Assembly: GCF_022376445.1 (NCBI RefSeq)
Contig: NW_025954997.1
Span: 186,001-250,000, forward strand
DNA from: Fomitopsis serialis
Taxonomy: Eukaryota; Basidiomycota; Agaricomycetes; Polyporales; Fomitopsidaceae
DNA length: 64,000 bases
Direction of reading: 5' to 3'
The notes under the pieces are model-generated. The model searched no databases. It saw only the letters and a program-made list of their open reading frames with translations, and had not been told where the DNA came from. Numbering within the stretch: the stretch's first letter is position 1; each line of letters begins with the position of its first letter. Made by a program: the position numbers and the translations under genes. Below, one piece after another: positions 1 to 10,925 of the stretch.

Positions 1-1000
1 AGACAAGGCAAGTACAATGCTAACATAGACTGGTGCGCGCAAACACGCACCCTGTCCCTGTATCTCCCTCCTTCACACTCTCGCCCTCATCCGCGCCATG
101 GCACACCCGACTTGCATCTCCTCTTTGATCTATCATGCCGTGTTCGTGGCACTCTACCCGCTGCCTAACTTCACCTTTGCTGGTCCTCCGACACGCGCCT
201 TCGCTCTCACCGAAACATGCCGTGCACCCGGCAGCGCCCATTCTGTCTACCACTGCCCATTCTCCCTTTCCTCTGCGCACAGCCGAAATTCTGCATCTGC
301 ACGCCCGCCCGGTCTCGTCTTCTCCATGCGTGCCCTCTCGCACACCGCACCCGCTCTACTTCACTCGCTCTGAGCATGCGCACTTGGCCTTGTGCGGGAC
401 CCGCCGCGCCGGCGCCCGCCCGCCTCTCGTTCACCTCGCTAACGCATCCTGCACCGCCAAACCCGCCGACTGCCGCCTCTCCGACCTCACGCAGCGTCGC
501 ATGTTTCGCACTCTTGTCCAGCGCCCCGGCCCCCGAACCGCCCTCCTGTGTGCGTATAGCCACCCTGGCCCCGCGCTCGTCCGCCCCGCACTCACCTGCC
601 CTGCGCGAGCCTACGCGCCGCCATGGATTCTACCATCTGCCTCCCGCGGGCCGGCCACGCATCTGGCATCGTTAATATCTCGTCCTTCGACGCCCGCGCA
701 GTCTCCCTCGCCCTGTTCACCCTCGCCCTCACCTTCTCCTGCACCAACTCGAACGACCATCCACCCATCTGCCTCAGTTCCATCGCCCGCGCACGAGCAC
801 GTCTTGCGCGACCGCACGCGCCACGGCGGTGTATCCGAGGCCGAGAATCTCCGCGAGCGAGCCCGCGCCGCATCAGGCGCTCAGCGCAAACATCGTGCCG
901 CCTCCGCACGCAGCAGCCTTGCCCTTCCCGCCGTCCGCAGCGTAACGCGCATGCGAGGAGACCATCGCCAGACTAGACTTGCCGTTGTCGTGTGCAGCTG
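1..1000. other. GC-rich stretch, no supported gene
   Basis: The open frames here overlap on both strands, are proline, arginine and serine rich, and resemble the by-product of high GC rather than a protein. I see no family motif, splice pattern or RNA gene. Confidence 0.4.
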
Positions 1001-1019
1001 ACGTCGCGGGCGCCGAACG

Positions 1020-1780
1020 GAGCATCAAGTCCGCGGTACCCTTGGACTTGCCTGGCCAGGTGATCAATTCGCAGCCGCAGGCGCATTCGGACGGCGCATC
1101 TACGGAGGTGACGGGGTCCGCCTGGTGGGAAGATGGCGTGGCCGCCGGCTGACTGCTCGAGGTGGAAGCAACAAGTGGCGCAGGGAGCACGGCCACGGCG
1201 AAATCCTTCAGAGACGACCGAACGAGTCCCGATGCCGCCGGGTTCAGACTCAGTTGCGGGGTTGAATGGTTGATGGACACGCTGACCGGCGGGAAGGCGA
1301 ATGTGGGCGTCGCCTGTTGAGGCTGCGAGGATACGACTGTGATGAGGGGTGGAGGAGCCCTTGATCGCGTAGCCGAGGACGGCGGACAGAATCGCGAGAC
1401 TGACAATGGGTGTGGGCACCGGCGTCAGCTGGAAGAGTATTTTCCATGACGTGCATCGTGAAAGCATGCTTCGAAGCGATCCGTTGCGTGAAGCGGGGAG
1501 ATTGCTGCACCTCTCCTGCAAACAGCGGGTGCAAGGCGCGAGCAAGCTGCTCGGGTGCGACGCGTTTACATCGACGACAGAGGACGAGCAACGAGACGCT
1601 GGCACAACCTTGCACTGTGAGATGTTGAATGTATCCCATTGCTGCTCGGCGCCGAGGAGTACCGGGGTGAACGAGGATGGCTGGTTGTCCCGAGCGAAGC
1701 TGATGGATGGAGACCGCACGTCGCTTGTTGGTAGTCGGGTACGGGTCGTATCGATCATCCGCTGAACGTAACACCAGTTA
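1020..1780 (-). pseudogene. Probable relic of a secreted or single-pass membrane protein
   Basis: Minus-strand reading gives pieces typical of an Agaricomycete Ser/Thr-rich cell-surface protein, but in different frames. An ectodomain-like piece contains WDTFNISQCKVVP and DVNASHPSSLLAP (about 1560-1660). A hydrophobic, membrane-like segment PTPIVSLAILSAVLGYAIKG follows (about 1355-1415), then a Ser/Pro/Thr-rich tail in another frame (1080-1300). At least one frame change is needed between the ectodomain piece and the hydrophobic segment, and no clean introns explain it, so I read it as decayed. The family assignment is resemblance only. It could also be a real gene with misread splicing. Confidence 0.3.
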
Positions 1781-1985
1781 TGAATGATAGAGCAAACTCT
1801 TAGGCGCAGCGCCCTCTTCCGCTTGCTCGTCCTAATGGCACTTGGCGTTGGAGGTGGAGTATACCGCCGTGAGGATGCAGCGGGAGAGCCGACCGCAGAT
1901 GATGGCTGTCTCACTCCAGTGTCAGTCCAAGGATCAGGGAGACAACAAAGTGATGGAACATACGACATCGACATCCATCGCTGGA

Positions 1986-2750
1986 CTATCCAGCATGCTC
2001 ATGTCCTCCCCCTCCCCATTCACACTCGCAGCGGGTGTCAATAGGATCCACGAACAAGGACGGCGCTGCTTCCTCTAGTTCACTGTCGCCGCTCGGCGTA
2101 TCCGGCCTGCGAGGTTCCTCAGTGCCTGCCTCCTCGGGATACCTGCCCTGATCTGGCGGCGGACGCTGCACTCGGTGTGGCGAAGGTAGCTCGCAGAATG
2201 ATGCGACGAGCCGCTGGAACTGCGCTTCCGATCGCATTTCGTCTTCTGGCGCTCACCTGCACTGCGCGCCGGCAGCCTCAGGCGCTGGATGATGCTTGAA
2301 CTCGGCCGCGCGCATAGCCGTCGCGGTGGGCAAGTCGTGCTTGCGCATACGCTCGCGCCGCCGCCGAAGGATCGTCTGAAGTGTCCATATCCATACCCAT
2401 ATCGCCGCGCGAGGGGGGCAGGAGGGCCTTGGCTGCGGCACGCACGAGCTCAGCCAGCTTGGCTTCTGCGCTCCGGGCGGCGCGTTCAGCAGGCAGCGCA
2501 CGGCGGCGGACGGCGCGCAGCTGGAGGAACTCGTCAACTTCGAGGTTGGTTGACGCCGGGCCCAGCTGGAGGTCGAGGAACTGGAGATCGTCGCCGTCTG
2601 GCGGCGGAGAGGATCTCTGACGATCGTTGCGAGGAGTCGTCCGGTAAGGGATCGAGTGGAAGGGTTGGTGAAGAGGGCGAAGGTGGACATTCAGTCGGTG
2701 CATCCGCACTGGGAGATGCGAGTAGCTGACGAGGCGGACGTGGAATAGGG
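1986..2750 (-). pseudogene. Unrecognised protein-coding relic, charged helical middle
   Basis: Minus-strand pieces look protein-like although I recognise no family. About 2420-2610 reads as a charged segment (DDLQFLDLQLGP, then an Ala/Arg/Glu-rich helix and DMGMDMDTSDDPSAAAR). About 2250-2350 continues in another frame (MRAAEFKHHPAPEAAGAQ), and after a possible GTGAGC intron about 1990-2235 reads FQRLVASFCELPSPHRVQ followed by an acidic tail. The frame change near 2370 has no intron to account for it, so a frameshifted relic is likely. The start is unclear. ATG at 2690 (MSTFALFTNPSTRSLTG) is one option. Confidence 0.3.
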
Positions 2751-2999
2751 GTAACACACAAGGGGTCATTTGTATGAATTCCGAAGGTCCGAGTATGCGG
2801 CGGAGGATAGCAATGTGGACCAAGGGTCGCCTTCAGGTGATATTGCAGTGTCGCAGAACGAGCTATCGGAGTCGCCGCCTCGGCAGAAGTAAAGCCAACG
2901 GGGGTCGTGGCGAGTCCAGTGGTGGAGGATCCCCGTCGGTGTCCATTAAGGGTCATGCAGAATCTTGCAATGCAGCAGCTCTAGGTGCACGCTGAGCGG

Positions 3000-4000
3000 G
3001 GAGCGTAGCGCCCAGAAAGCGCCAGCTCGATCTTCGTGGATCCGCCGCCAGGCTCTTCCGGGAGGCTCGGAAGGCTACCTAGGCTGGATTTGTCCTGCGG
3101 GAGACATTCCTCGAAGCCGGAATCACGACGCGCCGGCAGCCTGAGTATGCGGGGAGGCCGCGGCCAGACCCGGAGGGACCGCATTCAAGTCAATCCACGA
3201 GCCTTCGAAACTCCATCCCCGCAAGGTGGCATGATGCACCATCCAAACACAACGGTGCGACGAGGCGGCTCTTGACTTGCTCTGGATCTCAGCCACCTTC
3301 GCCCGGGGTGCGGCAGCGTTGGTGCGGCCACCGCCAGCAAGCTCGGCGCGGCATCCAGCCTCCAGGGCGGCGCCGACGAAAGCAGCCTTGGCGGGAGTGG
3401 GCGCGAGACCAGCCGGCACGATTGGCGGCTTGCGGAGGCACGAGAGCGACGCACCGAGGCGGATTTTGTTGCGGCTGCAGGAAGGTCAGCAATGCGCGAA
3501 GTGCGGATGGTGCAGGGAACGCGCACCTTGTCTTGACGGGACTAAGTGCGAACTTCTTGCTCCGCCGCTCCTCCTCCCTCCTCACTGCCTGCGCGACACC
3601 CAACTCGGCGGTGCCCCTGCACCCTGCCCACCAAAGACTAGCGCATCCAGGCGCCGCGAAAAGCGGGCGCGCCAGCGTGCAGGGGCGGCGAGGCTGCGCG
3701 GGTGGCGAGCGCGTTCCGGCCGCTGCAGCGGGTAACCTGCAGCTGCGCGTTCACGGTGCCCTCGAGCTTCTTCCCCGGCTCTCCAGGGCTGAATGAGGCG
3801 GGCTAGCAAGTGGCCGATTAGCGAGTAGGCTGCTTGGCACTATTTGAGAGCGGGGTCGCCGAGGCGGCTGCGAGGCAGGCGGGCGCTGCGCGCGGAGGAC
3901 CCAACCATTGCTGAAAATGGAAGCAGGCTGTGAGATAGCTCAGTTGTTAGCATTGCGCAGCATAATTCTGCGGAGTAAGTACATACCTCAGCCTTTGAAC
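3000..4000. other. GC-rich stretch with no supported gene
   Basis: Short minus-strand pieces such as PAGLAPTPAKAAFVG (about 3370-3420) and ALSPVKTRCAFPAPSALRALL (about 3490-3550) look mildly protein-like but cannot be joined into a model. No family is recognised. The stretch may be further decayed coding sequence. Confidence 0.3.
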
Positions 4001-4009
4001 GCTTGAACG

Positions 4010-4165
4010 TGCAGCTCCCATTGCTTTGCTGCGAGTTGGGCAAGAGCGACCAAAATCTTCTGAAGCCGAGTCTTCCTTTGACGATCATGCGGATGCGACC
4101 ACCTGGGCCTTACCCCAACGCGAACATCGACGCATGACCGCCGCCAAAAGATCTGCGGCTCGGTA
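4010..4165 (+). pseudogene. Gene fragment, copy 1 of an inverted pair with 14735-14880
   Basis: Read on the plus strand this encodes SSFDDHADATTWA followed, after one frame change, by PNANIDA. The minus strand at 14735-14880 encodes SSFDDPADATTRAYPNANID and continues in frame. The two DNAs are similar over about 150 bp in opposite orientation. An apparent short intron (GTAAGT at about 3975, ending GTGCAG before 4013) precedes the coding piece. I do not know the parent family. This copy is broken by a single-base shift near 4110. Confidence 0.45.
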
Positions 4166-4322
4166 CGCGTGGCTGTTTGCGACAACGCGTGAGGAGAACG
4201 ACTCGGAGCCGCCCAGCGGCGAGCGTGGCACCACCAATTCGGTCATGTGACGATGTAGGCCGCGCGGTGCGCCCACTGGCTCCGCTCACGCAGAGCTCAT
4301 TCATCTGCATTCAGGGCTCACG

Positions 4323-5927
4323 ATGCCTTCGCGGAAAGAAAAGAAAGAGGCCCGGAAAGCAGCATACTCCGCTCTCATCGAAGACATCAGTGGCGATGCG
4401 GCTGCTCTCGAGTTACTTGCTCGTTCGAGCAATCCCTATCCCCGCCTACAACTCACAGCTTTACTACACTTTCGACTCGCCTCCCTTGGCATTCCTTCCC
4501 CCGCAGGCGACCTCTTTGCTGGTTTCTTGGGATGGTGTGCTCATACCCGGGCCCAGCAACTTCCGAATCAACTCGAGCAGGCCCTTGTCCTGCGTAAGCA
4601 GAACACCCAAGTGCGGGAGGAGATGTGCAGGGATCTCGCTGCGCGCCTGCACCTGCGGAGGCTAGATGAGGCCGGCAAGGCAGCCTGGCTCGACGAGAAC
4701 ACGACAGAGGTTTTTGTTGACCCACTCACCAAGCCATACCCCGACTACCATTGGTGGGTTGCTGAGTCGCCCGAGACAGCCGAGCAGTGGAGACCTCGAA
4801 TCGAGGAGGGCAAGCAGGCGGACAGGCGCCACACACGGCACCCTATTGCCGTGGAGGACCCCTCGAAGCTCGCACACATTGTGCACGAGGAGGAGAGTGT
4901 AGTTTTTCGGGACAGGAAAACAGGCAAGGTCGTCATGATTATAATCCGGGACTTCTGTAAGGACAAGAAGGTTCTGGCATACGCAAATGGCGAGACAGAG
5001 CAGTCGGCTGATATGAGAAGATCAGTCAGGGTGAGCAGGCAATATTTGAGTCTCATTTGTGCTCGTTATTGACACTTGTGCACCAGCTCGAGGACCCGGG
5101 GAAGCTTGTGCTTCTCGGCTACACTGCTGGTTCTCGCAGCCACCCTCTGTACGACTGGGCTCGGAACCTCCGCTCCTCCAAACACACCGCAGAATTCATA
5201 CGGGAGCACGACTTCCGCGTATCATCAGTATTTGCTCTCTTCTGGAATCTGATCCAGTCGCACCTTCCTGAGGAGGTCCTCGCTCCGTTCGAGTCGTACC
5301 TTTCCGAGAATTCGATGGGTCGCATGGACGCCAATTCGAAGTCGCGGGAGTCGAAAGGCATCTATATGGTGGAGTGCGGAGACGAGTACGTCGAGTTCAA
5401 TGATGCCGAACTCGCACCACCTGCAGGTGTGGCTGGTTGTAACTATGCGCGGTAAGTGCTCTTACACCATTTCCTTGGATCGGTCCTGATGCATATCTTG
5501 TAGCGCCATTCATCGAGAGAAACAGCCCCAGAAATGGGCGTTCTCATGGACGACTTCTCGCCGCAAGGGTATGACAGGAGGGAGTTTCTACGAGGCAGTC
5601 TATGGCATCAAGGTATGCCAGGCTCCCAACACGATGATCGCGTGGATGCCTGAGCACGACCATGGCACGAGTCTGCTCGATTACAGCTCGGATCGGAAGG
5701 AAGATGTTCCGCCTTTCGCGCAGGCTGGCATCGCCTTCGTTACGAGTACCCGCCTTGCCTCCACCTGGCAGAAGTATGTTGAGGGCGAGGATTTTGCGAC
5801 TGCGGAGAAGGAATGGGTGGAGAGTATGGAGGATGACGTCGAGAGCAGCTGTGGCGATGAACTATGCACCCTCTGCCTCGATGACGGTTACATTTGCAGT
5901 GTCAATCCCTGCCCAATTTGCATCTAG
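4323..5927 (+). CDS. Putative 2OG-Fe(II) dioxygenase-like protein
   Basis: Three exons (4323-5030, 5087-5451, 5504-5927) give a protein of about 498 residues. The ATG at 4323 begins MPSRKEKKEARKAAYSAL, a basic start, and both introns are about 55 bp with clean GTGAGC..CAG and GTAAGT..TAG ends. The C-terminal third looks like a double-stranded beta-helix oxygenase core. NYARAIHREKQP offers an H-x-E metal pair, IAWMPEHDHGTSL supplies a distal His, and FVTSTRLASTW supplies an Arg that could bind 2-oxoglutarate. The layout recalls the TET/JBP-like oxygenases expanded in basidiomycetes, but I cannot prove that family. H-x-E in place of H-x-D is tolerated in some members. The N-terminal half is helical and unassigned. 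The extreme C-terminus is Cys-rich (CGDELCTLCLDDGYICSV). It is the only intact-looking gene in the first 15 kb, among relics. Confidence 0.8.
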
Positions 5928-6114
5928 TTGTAACTCATCACTCGTCTTCATAGCTAGCAATGTTCTCAATTTACACAGAGTAGACATTACTGCAGCTTCA
6001 GCAAAACCCTAGATGCTCGTGCCGACAACAAGGATAGGGTAAGTAGCTAGGGACTACCTGCCTCGCACTCTCGATCTTCGCAGCAAGCATGCCCTCCACA
6101 TTCCACTGACCCCT

Positions 6115-6640
6115 GTGCTCCTCAAGTGGTTCGGCTTCGAGGACACAGGCATCATTGCCTCCCTGAACACCTCACTGAGGTCGGGTACGCGTGGCGCGTC
6201 CTCGCGACGTCCTCCGCGCTCGCGCCGCACTCGAGCACGAGCCCCAGGATGCAGTCAGTCCTCCTTCTCCGCGAGGAACTCACCCGCCCGCCCGCGCCCG
6301 CGCCCGCGTTCGCGCGCGAGTTCGCCTGGAACGGCAACCTACCGGCGGTGTACTGCACTGCCGCCTTCTTCAACTCCTGCTCTGTCTTCCCTACCCACGC
6401 CGCCTCCGGGTGCACGTACACGACACCCGGGATCACGCGGTAGTTCATGTGCCCGTGCCCCGCCTTGATGCACTCTGCCGCCGCGATGCTCTCCTTGGCC
6501 TTGTGCGCGAGCATGGGCCCGAAGGTCGCGTCGCCCATGCACCTCACGGCAGAGATGGACGTGATGTACTCGTCGTCGATCACGATGCGGCCGCGGGGGT
6601 CCACCTCCACGCCGATCTTGGTTCCGACTTGGGCTGCCCC
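6115..6640 (-). pseudogene. Dihydrolipoyl dehydrogenase (E3) fragment, relic 1
   Basis: On the minus strand, about 6440-6610 reads VEVDPRGRIVIDDEY, MGDATFGPMLAHKAKE and GHMNYRVIPGVVYVHPEAAW. These match the FAD-binding and interface segments of mitochondrial dihydrolipoyl dehydrogenase, the E3 subunit of 2-oxoacid dehydrogenase complexes. The C-terminal piece GASAEDVARTRHAYPT follows at about 6180-6230, then shifts frame into sequence matching LSEAF-type ends at 6120-6180. The N-terminal FAD and NAD domains with the redox disulfide are absent, and there are deletions inside the conserved core. It is therefore a truncated, non-functional copy. A second, shorter piece of the same gene lies at 10815-10925. 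Confidence 0.85.
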
Positions 6641-6709
6641 GAACAGCCTGCGCGCGCAACACTCGCGCGCCCGTCAGGGCGCGTGGCCTGGACGCGCAGA
6701 TCGTACCGC

Positions 6710-8120
6710 TTACCGGATGACTTACCGGTCATTCACCCTCAACGATCGCTGCACTACCGAAGCTCGCGTCATATCCGCCTACCCCCGGTCGACTCAGCGC
6801 TCATGCGCGGATACACATTCGTCGCAGTATCCGGTCTGGTCACCGACGTCAGCGGTATATCCACGCCGGTCAGTCAACGACGAGACGCACTCGGGTGCCC
6901 AGCCATATCTCATAGGGTATGTTTGTCCGTTTCCGATCCGGTTCCGAGCAGAAAAGCTAGCAGTCTTGGTTAGCAGATGCCGAGCACGGGTGTCCCGGCC
7001 AACCAGTGCCAAGTACTCGCGCCGCCGACTCGCAGCGTGCCGTGCTACGTACGAACCATAAACCTGTACGATGCCTCCTGGAAGATATGTCAAGTTACGA
7101 TCTGCCCCGGTCAAGCTGCACGCGCGACCGCAACGCGTCGGGCGCACTTGCTGTCGATCACCATTTCCTTCCTCGACGATCGCTGCGCGGCACGAGCTCA
7201 CGGCGCGTCTGCCTTCGCCCGGTCGAATCTCCAGCCCATTTGCCCCGGTCAGAGGGCACCAAACGGGATGCTCACGGGCTGGTATTCGCCCGCCGCGATC
7301 CCGGTCTGCCCACCGACGTTAGCGGCGCCTCCACATGCACTGGTCAGCGTCGACACTCACTCCCGTTCTCTCCTCGATCTGTTCTCGGCCTTCGTCTCGC
7401 ACATTGTATGCGTTCCCTACCGAGCAGTCTTGCGTGGCCGCTCATCGTGTCCCTTGCCGACTTCCTGGCTCTCTTCGTGCTCACCCTCAACTCTGCGCGT
7501 CTTCTGCGTGTGAGTCGGTGTCTCCGCGCAAGGTTGATGAGCTCCGAATCAGTCCGACATTTGTATTTGGCCCCGGTCGAGCGCAGCGAACATCCTCCCG
7601 GTTGGGCGAGGTGACGCATACTGCACATAGGTCAGTGACCAAACCAAGCGCGGCACAGAGGTCGCGTACCGCTGAACCGTCCCCGCACGTCATCATTCCG
7701 ACACTGGCATGCCGAAAAGCACCCGGTCCGGCACTCGACCGTTTGGAGACTGCACGCGCCCGGCAGGCGCGTTGGCCCGGAAATGCAGACTTCACTGCTC
7801 ATCTGGCCACTCACCGGTCAGCCACCATGTACGGCACGTCCGCACACCCACGTTCGCGCCATCTGTGCCCTCGCCTAGTCAGCCCGTATGGGACGGTCAG
7901 AGCGAGTATCACAGCGCCAAACGGAGAGGCTTACGCGGAGTTTCGCTCGCCGCGGCGCGTCTCTGCCTCGACACCCCCTGCCTCGTCCGCTTCGCTTCGC
8001 TTTAGTCACGGCATCGCGCTCGATGTGCCAGTTCCTGCCCGCCGGTACCTGCTCACTGGGCTGCTGCTTGTCGGACGAGTCGTCATAGGCGGCGAGTCTG
8101 CACCGGTCGGGACCTTGCCG
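6710..8120. repeat. Cluster of CCGGTC motifs with a longer degenerate repeat
   Basis: The hexamer CCGGTC or close variants recurs more than ten times, for example near 6724, 6787, 6833, 6867, 7107, 7217, 7244, 7302, 7575, 7728, 7815 and 8101. Two longer segments resemble each other: about 6830-6900 and 7300-7350 share CCGGTCTG, CACCGACGT and AGCGG in the same order. This suggests a degenerate tandem or dispersed non-coding repeat. Confidence 0.4.
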
Positions 8121-9580
8121 CTTGCGAGGCATTTGCTGAGTGAGCTCATGAGCATGTCCGCGGATTGTCGACGAAGATGAATGGCTAGCAGCGACCACCG
8201 CAGACGACGTCGGCAGGCGATGGAGATGACGAAATGACGGAGATGACCTCGCAGGCGCACCGAGAGTCGGGAGCCAGTGGTTATCGCGGAAGTTGAAGTC
8301 CGATGTGAAACTCATTTGGTTTAAGGCGAGGCCGGGGAAGTCGCGACCATGCGAAGCGCAGGAGCAGTGTGGACGCATCGAGTGCGGCGAGCCTGGGGTC
8401 CGCCTTGTCAACAGTATCAAGAACGAGCGAGCCGCAGAGAAGAGGAAACTGGCGAACCGAGTTACAATGGATGCTTGCGGGCTGAATTTTGCTGCCGAGC
8501 TCTGCAGGGATGCGGCTGGAGTGGCAGGCGAGCGGTACAACCTGTGCAGTTGTTGCTCACTCAGCTTGGGGTCCCTGCGTGAACCTCAGTAGCTGATCGT
8601 GGCCGCCCCCGTCCACATCGAACGCAATTGCATGCGCCCAACACGGCGCACTCGGGGAGACAGGGACGGACTACTGGGCGCGCCGGCGCGATCATGTTGG
8701 TGGGTCGCCGACTGGGTGAGACACTGCGAGGTCACAGGCGCGCCGAGCGGAGAGTCCTGCATCCGGCGCGTGCTGAACGGGCAGATGCGAGTCGGACGAG
8801 GACGGGGGCGCGTAGCTCGAGGTTGACGTGCAGAGTACGGACGTGAACAGATGGCGGACGTGGAGGCGGGTCGAGTGAGGAAGGATATGCGGAACGCCGG
8901 CGCAGAGGAGAGGGAGGTTGAGGGCGAGCGACTTCGGTACTCACGGGAGTCGTTCCAGTTCTCCTCCGTCTGCGCCAGTCGTCCCTTCGCGGCCATCCAC
9001 CCAAGCGTCGGTTCGTCCTCTGGGTGCTTGGCTAAGTGCGCAGGCGCGCTCTGCGCGATGGGTTTGACGTCGCGCGGTCGCTCGACCTCGAACTCGTAGG
9101 CAGTGGGGGCGGTACTAGTAAGGTTACCGAGCGCGCGGCGATTCCGCGTGACCAGGGCGTGAGGAGGGCGGCGGGAGCGTGGGTGGTTGGAGTGGTGACT
9201 GGACAGAGAGGCCGCCTACTGCGAGCAAAGACGATCGGGGTGCGGACGGAGACTTGGCGAGTGGGCATGACTTGAAATTAGAGGGCGCAGGCGCGTTGAA
9301 CGCGGCTCCTGCGCCCGGTGCGCATGCTGATGGCCAAGCGAGCGGATGGGTGGCGAGGCGGTGGGCGCGCTGAACGAGAACAGGGCGCGTCAAGTTCGGG
9401 GCGCGCGTAACTCGGAGGCCAGGGTGAGGGGGGTGGTGGGTGATGGTCCGTAATACTCACCGGAGTCGTGTAGACTCTCCTCTCCTCTCTGCAGATCTCC
9501 CTATTCCTCGCCCTACTCCTCGCTATGTACCGTCCTTGTGCTAGTCGGGGTCCCTTGAAGCACGCGTCGGCGTGTCCCGC

Positions 9581-9615
9581 GACTCGGCGAACCCGTCCTG
9601 GAGTCCATGCATTCG
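9581..9615 (+). repeat. 35-bp direct repeat, copy 1
   Basis: Begins GACTCGGCGAACCCGTCCT and matches 10664-10698 at 33 of 35 positions by eye. Confidence 0.7.
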
Positions 9616-10663
9616 AGCCCATCGACGCTCTTCGCGATGGGGTTGTGTCTGGTTGCCGAGACCGCCGATGGCATAATTGACACCCGGTAGCTTGTGCTCG
9701 CCATTGCTGAACTCGAAGGACTCGCCTGAGAGGTTTCGAGGGACTCGCGCGAGAGGTTCTGTGAGCGAACCAAGCTTCCACACCCTGCTCAAGCCACGCC
9801 TGCCCGCTGCGGACGCAACTAAGCCGTGGCAGGCCTGAGCGACGCCTTTTTAACAGCGTTTTGGTGTGTCTACGTGGGGCTTGTGTCATGCTCGAGTCCG
9901 CGTGCCAACCTCTCGTGTGATCTCTTGCCCAAAAAAGATGACTGAGAGGAGGATTGACCCGAGACTAGGGTGAGTAGTCGACGGGATGCCGTTTGTGCAC
10001 ACTGGATTCGTGCAGCGAACGCGAAGCGGAACAGTCGGCTGTGGAGGGTGGCAGGGACTGACACGGGTGACGGGTGACTATCGAAGCGCAGGGGTGGGGG
10101 GCAGCGGCGACGGGTGGCCGCAGACTCGGAGGGGACTCATCGACAGCGGGGACACTCATCCTCTGGCCCGCAGCGCCCTCCAAGCGGCGCTGCGGAACGG
10201 TAGCACCGTGGACAACAGCGGATGCGGGGCGGCTTGGGTGACGGGCGACCTGTACGACCGCCGGTGGACTGGACAGCGGGGAATGCGGTGGTGGCGGTGT
10301 GGGTCGCGCGCGCGACGGGTCGGAGGCGCTGGATATGGCCGGATATGGTCACGTCCAGATATGGACGTGGCGGGCGGGCACGCTCGTCTCTCGCGTGCAG
10401 GGATATATGGTCGGGGAGGGTGGTGCGGCACGCTCATCCCTCGTGGGCGCCGCGCCGCGCCGCGGCGACTCGGTGGACGTGGTTGCACGCGGAAGTGAAC
10501 GGCGCACTGTATGCTCGCATGCACACTATTGGCGACCACCGTTCACGCCGACGACCCGAGTACTTAGCTAATTATGGCGGAAGACATCAAACGCGACCGC
10601 GTACGCCCAACGCGGCGCACTCGTCCATTTCTTTCGTGATCGCCTCTGCTGGCAGGCTCTGCA

Positions 10664-10698
10664 GACTCGGCGAACCCGTCCTCGAGTCCACGCATTCG
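10664..10698 (+). repeat. 35-bp direct repeat, copy 2
   Basis: Second copy of the repeat at 9581-9615, with two mismatches, about 1.08 kb away in the same orientation. Confidence 0.7.
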
Positions 10699-10814
10699 CA
10701 CCTCCCACTCCTCGCACGCGCGCGGTGCAAAAAGCACTCAAGCGCATGGTCAACAACAAACATGCTATCGATGTATTAGAGTCGATGTATTAGAGAGCAC
10801 AACAAACACGACAC

Positions 10815-10925
10815 TCAACCGAAACCATCGCCTCTAACTTGTCCCAAGTGGATCGGCTTCCAGGACGCAGGCATCGCCGCCTCCTTGAACGCCTCGCTGA
10901 GGGTGGGGTGCGCAGTCCGCATTGC
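10815..10925 (-). pseudogene. Dihydrolipoyl dehydrogenase C-terminal fragment, relic 2
   Basis: The minus strand reads [14 protein letters not shown] at about 10865-10910, the signature end of dihydrolipoyl dehydrogenase, whose catalytic His lies in the HPT motif. The match is closer to a normal E3 than in relic 1, whose corresponding DNA at 6115-6180 is similar. The upstream boundary runs directly into fungalysin sequence at about 10915-10930, so the two gene fragments are fused by a rearrangement. Confidence 0.8.

Larger units (their letters stand above)
6640..10815. other. Gene-poor, GC-rich block with short repeats
   Basis: Over 4 kb has no gene that I can support. The open frames overlap in all directions and carry no domain. 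What is visible is repetitive: many CCGGTC-type motifs between 6710 and 8120, a 35-bp repeat at 9581 and 10664, and a G-rich segment at 10060-10480 with recurring GGGTGACGGGTGA-like and GGATATGG words. Confidence 0.5.

Noticed and set aside
135..1001. Long plus-strand frame at the left edge
   Set aside because: Composition-driven Pro/Ser/Arg/His translation with several overlapping open frames on both strands; no splice or domain support.
3929..4010. tRNA-like string TAGCTCAGTTGTTAGC
   Set aside because: It resembles a tRNA D-arm, but no T-arm (GGTTCGA-type) or acceptor pairing follows at the right distance.
6191..6973. Plus-strand frame of 260 codons
   Set aside because: Its first half is antisense to the dihydrolipoyl dehydrogenase relic and the rest lies in the repeat-rich GC block.
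7875..8540. Minus-strand frame of 221 codons
   Set aside because: Low-complexity Ser/Arg-rich translation overlapping other open frames; no domain or paralogue found in the window.
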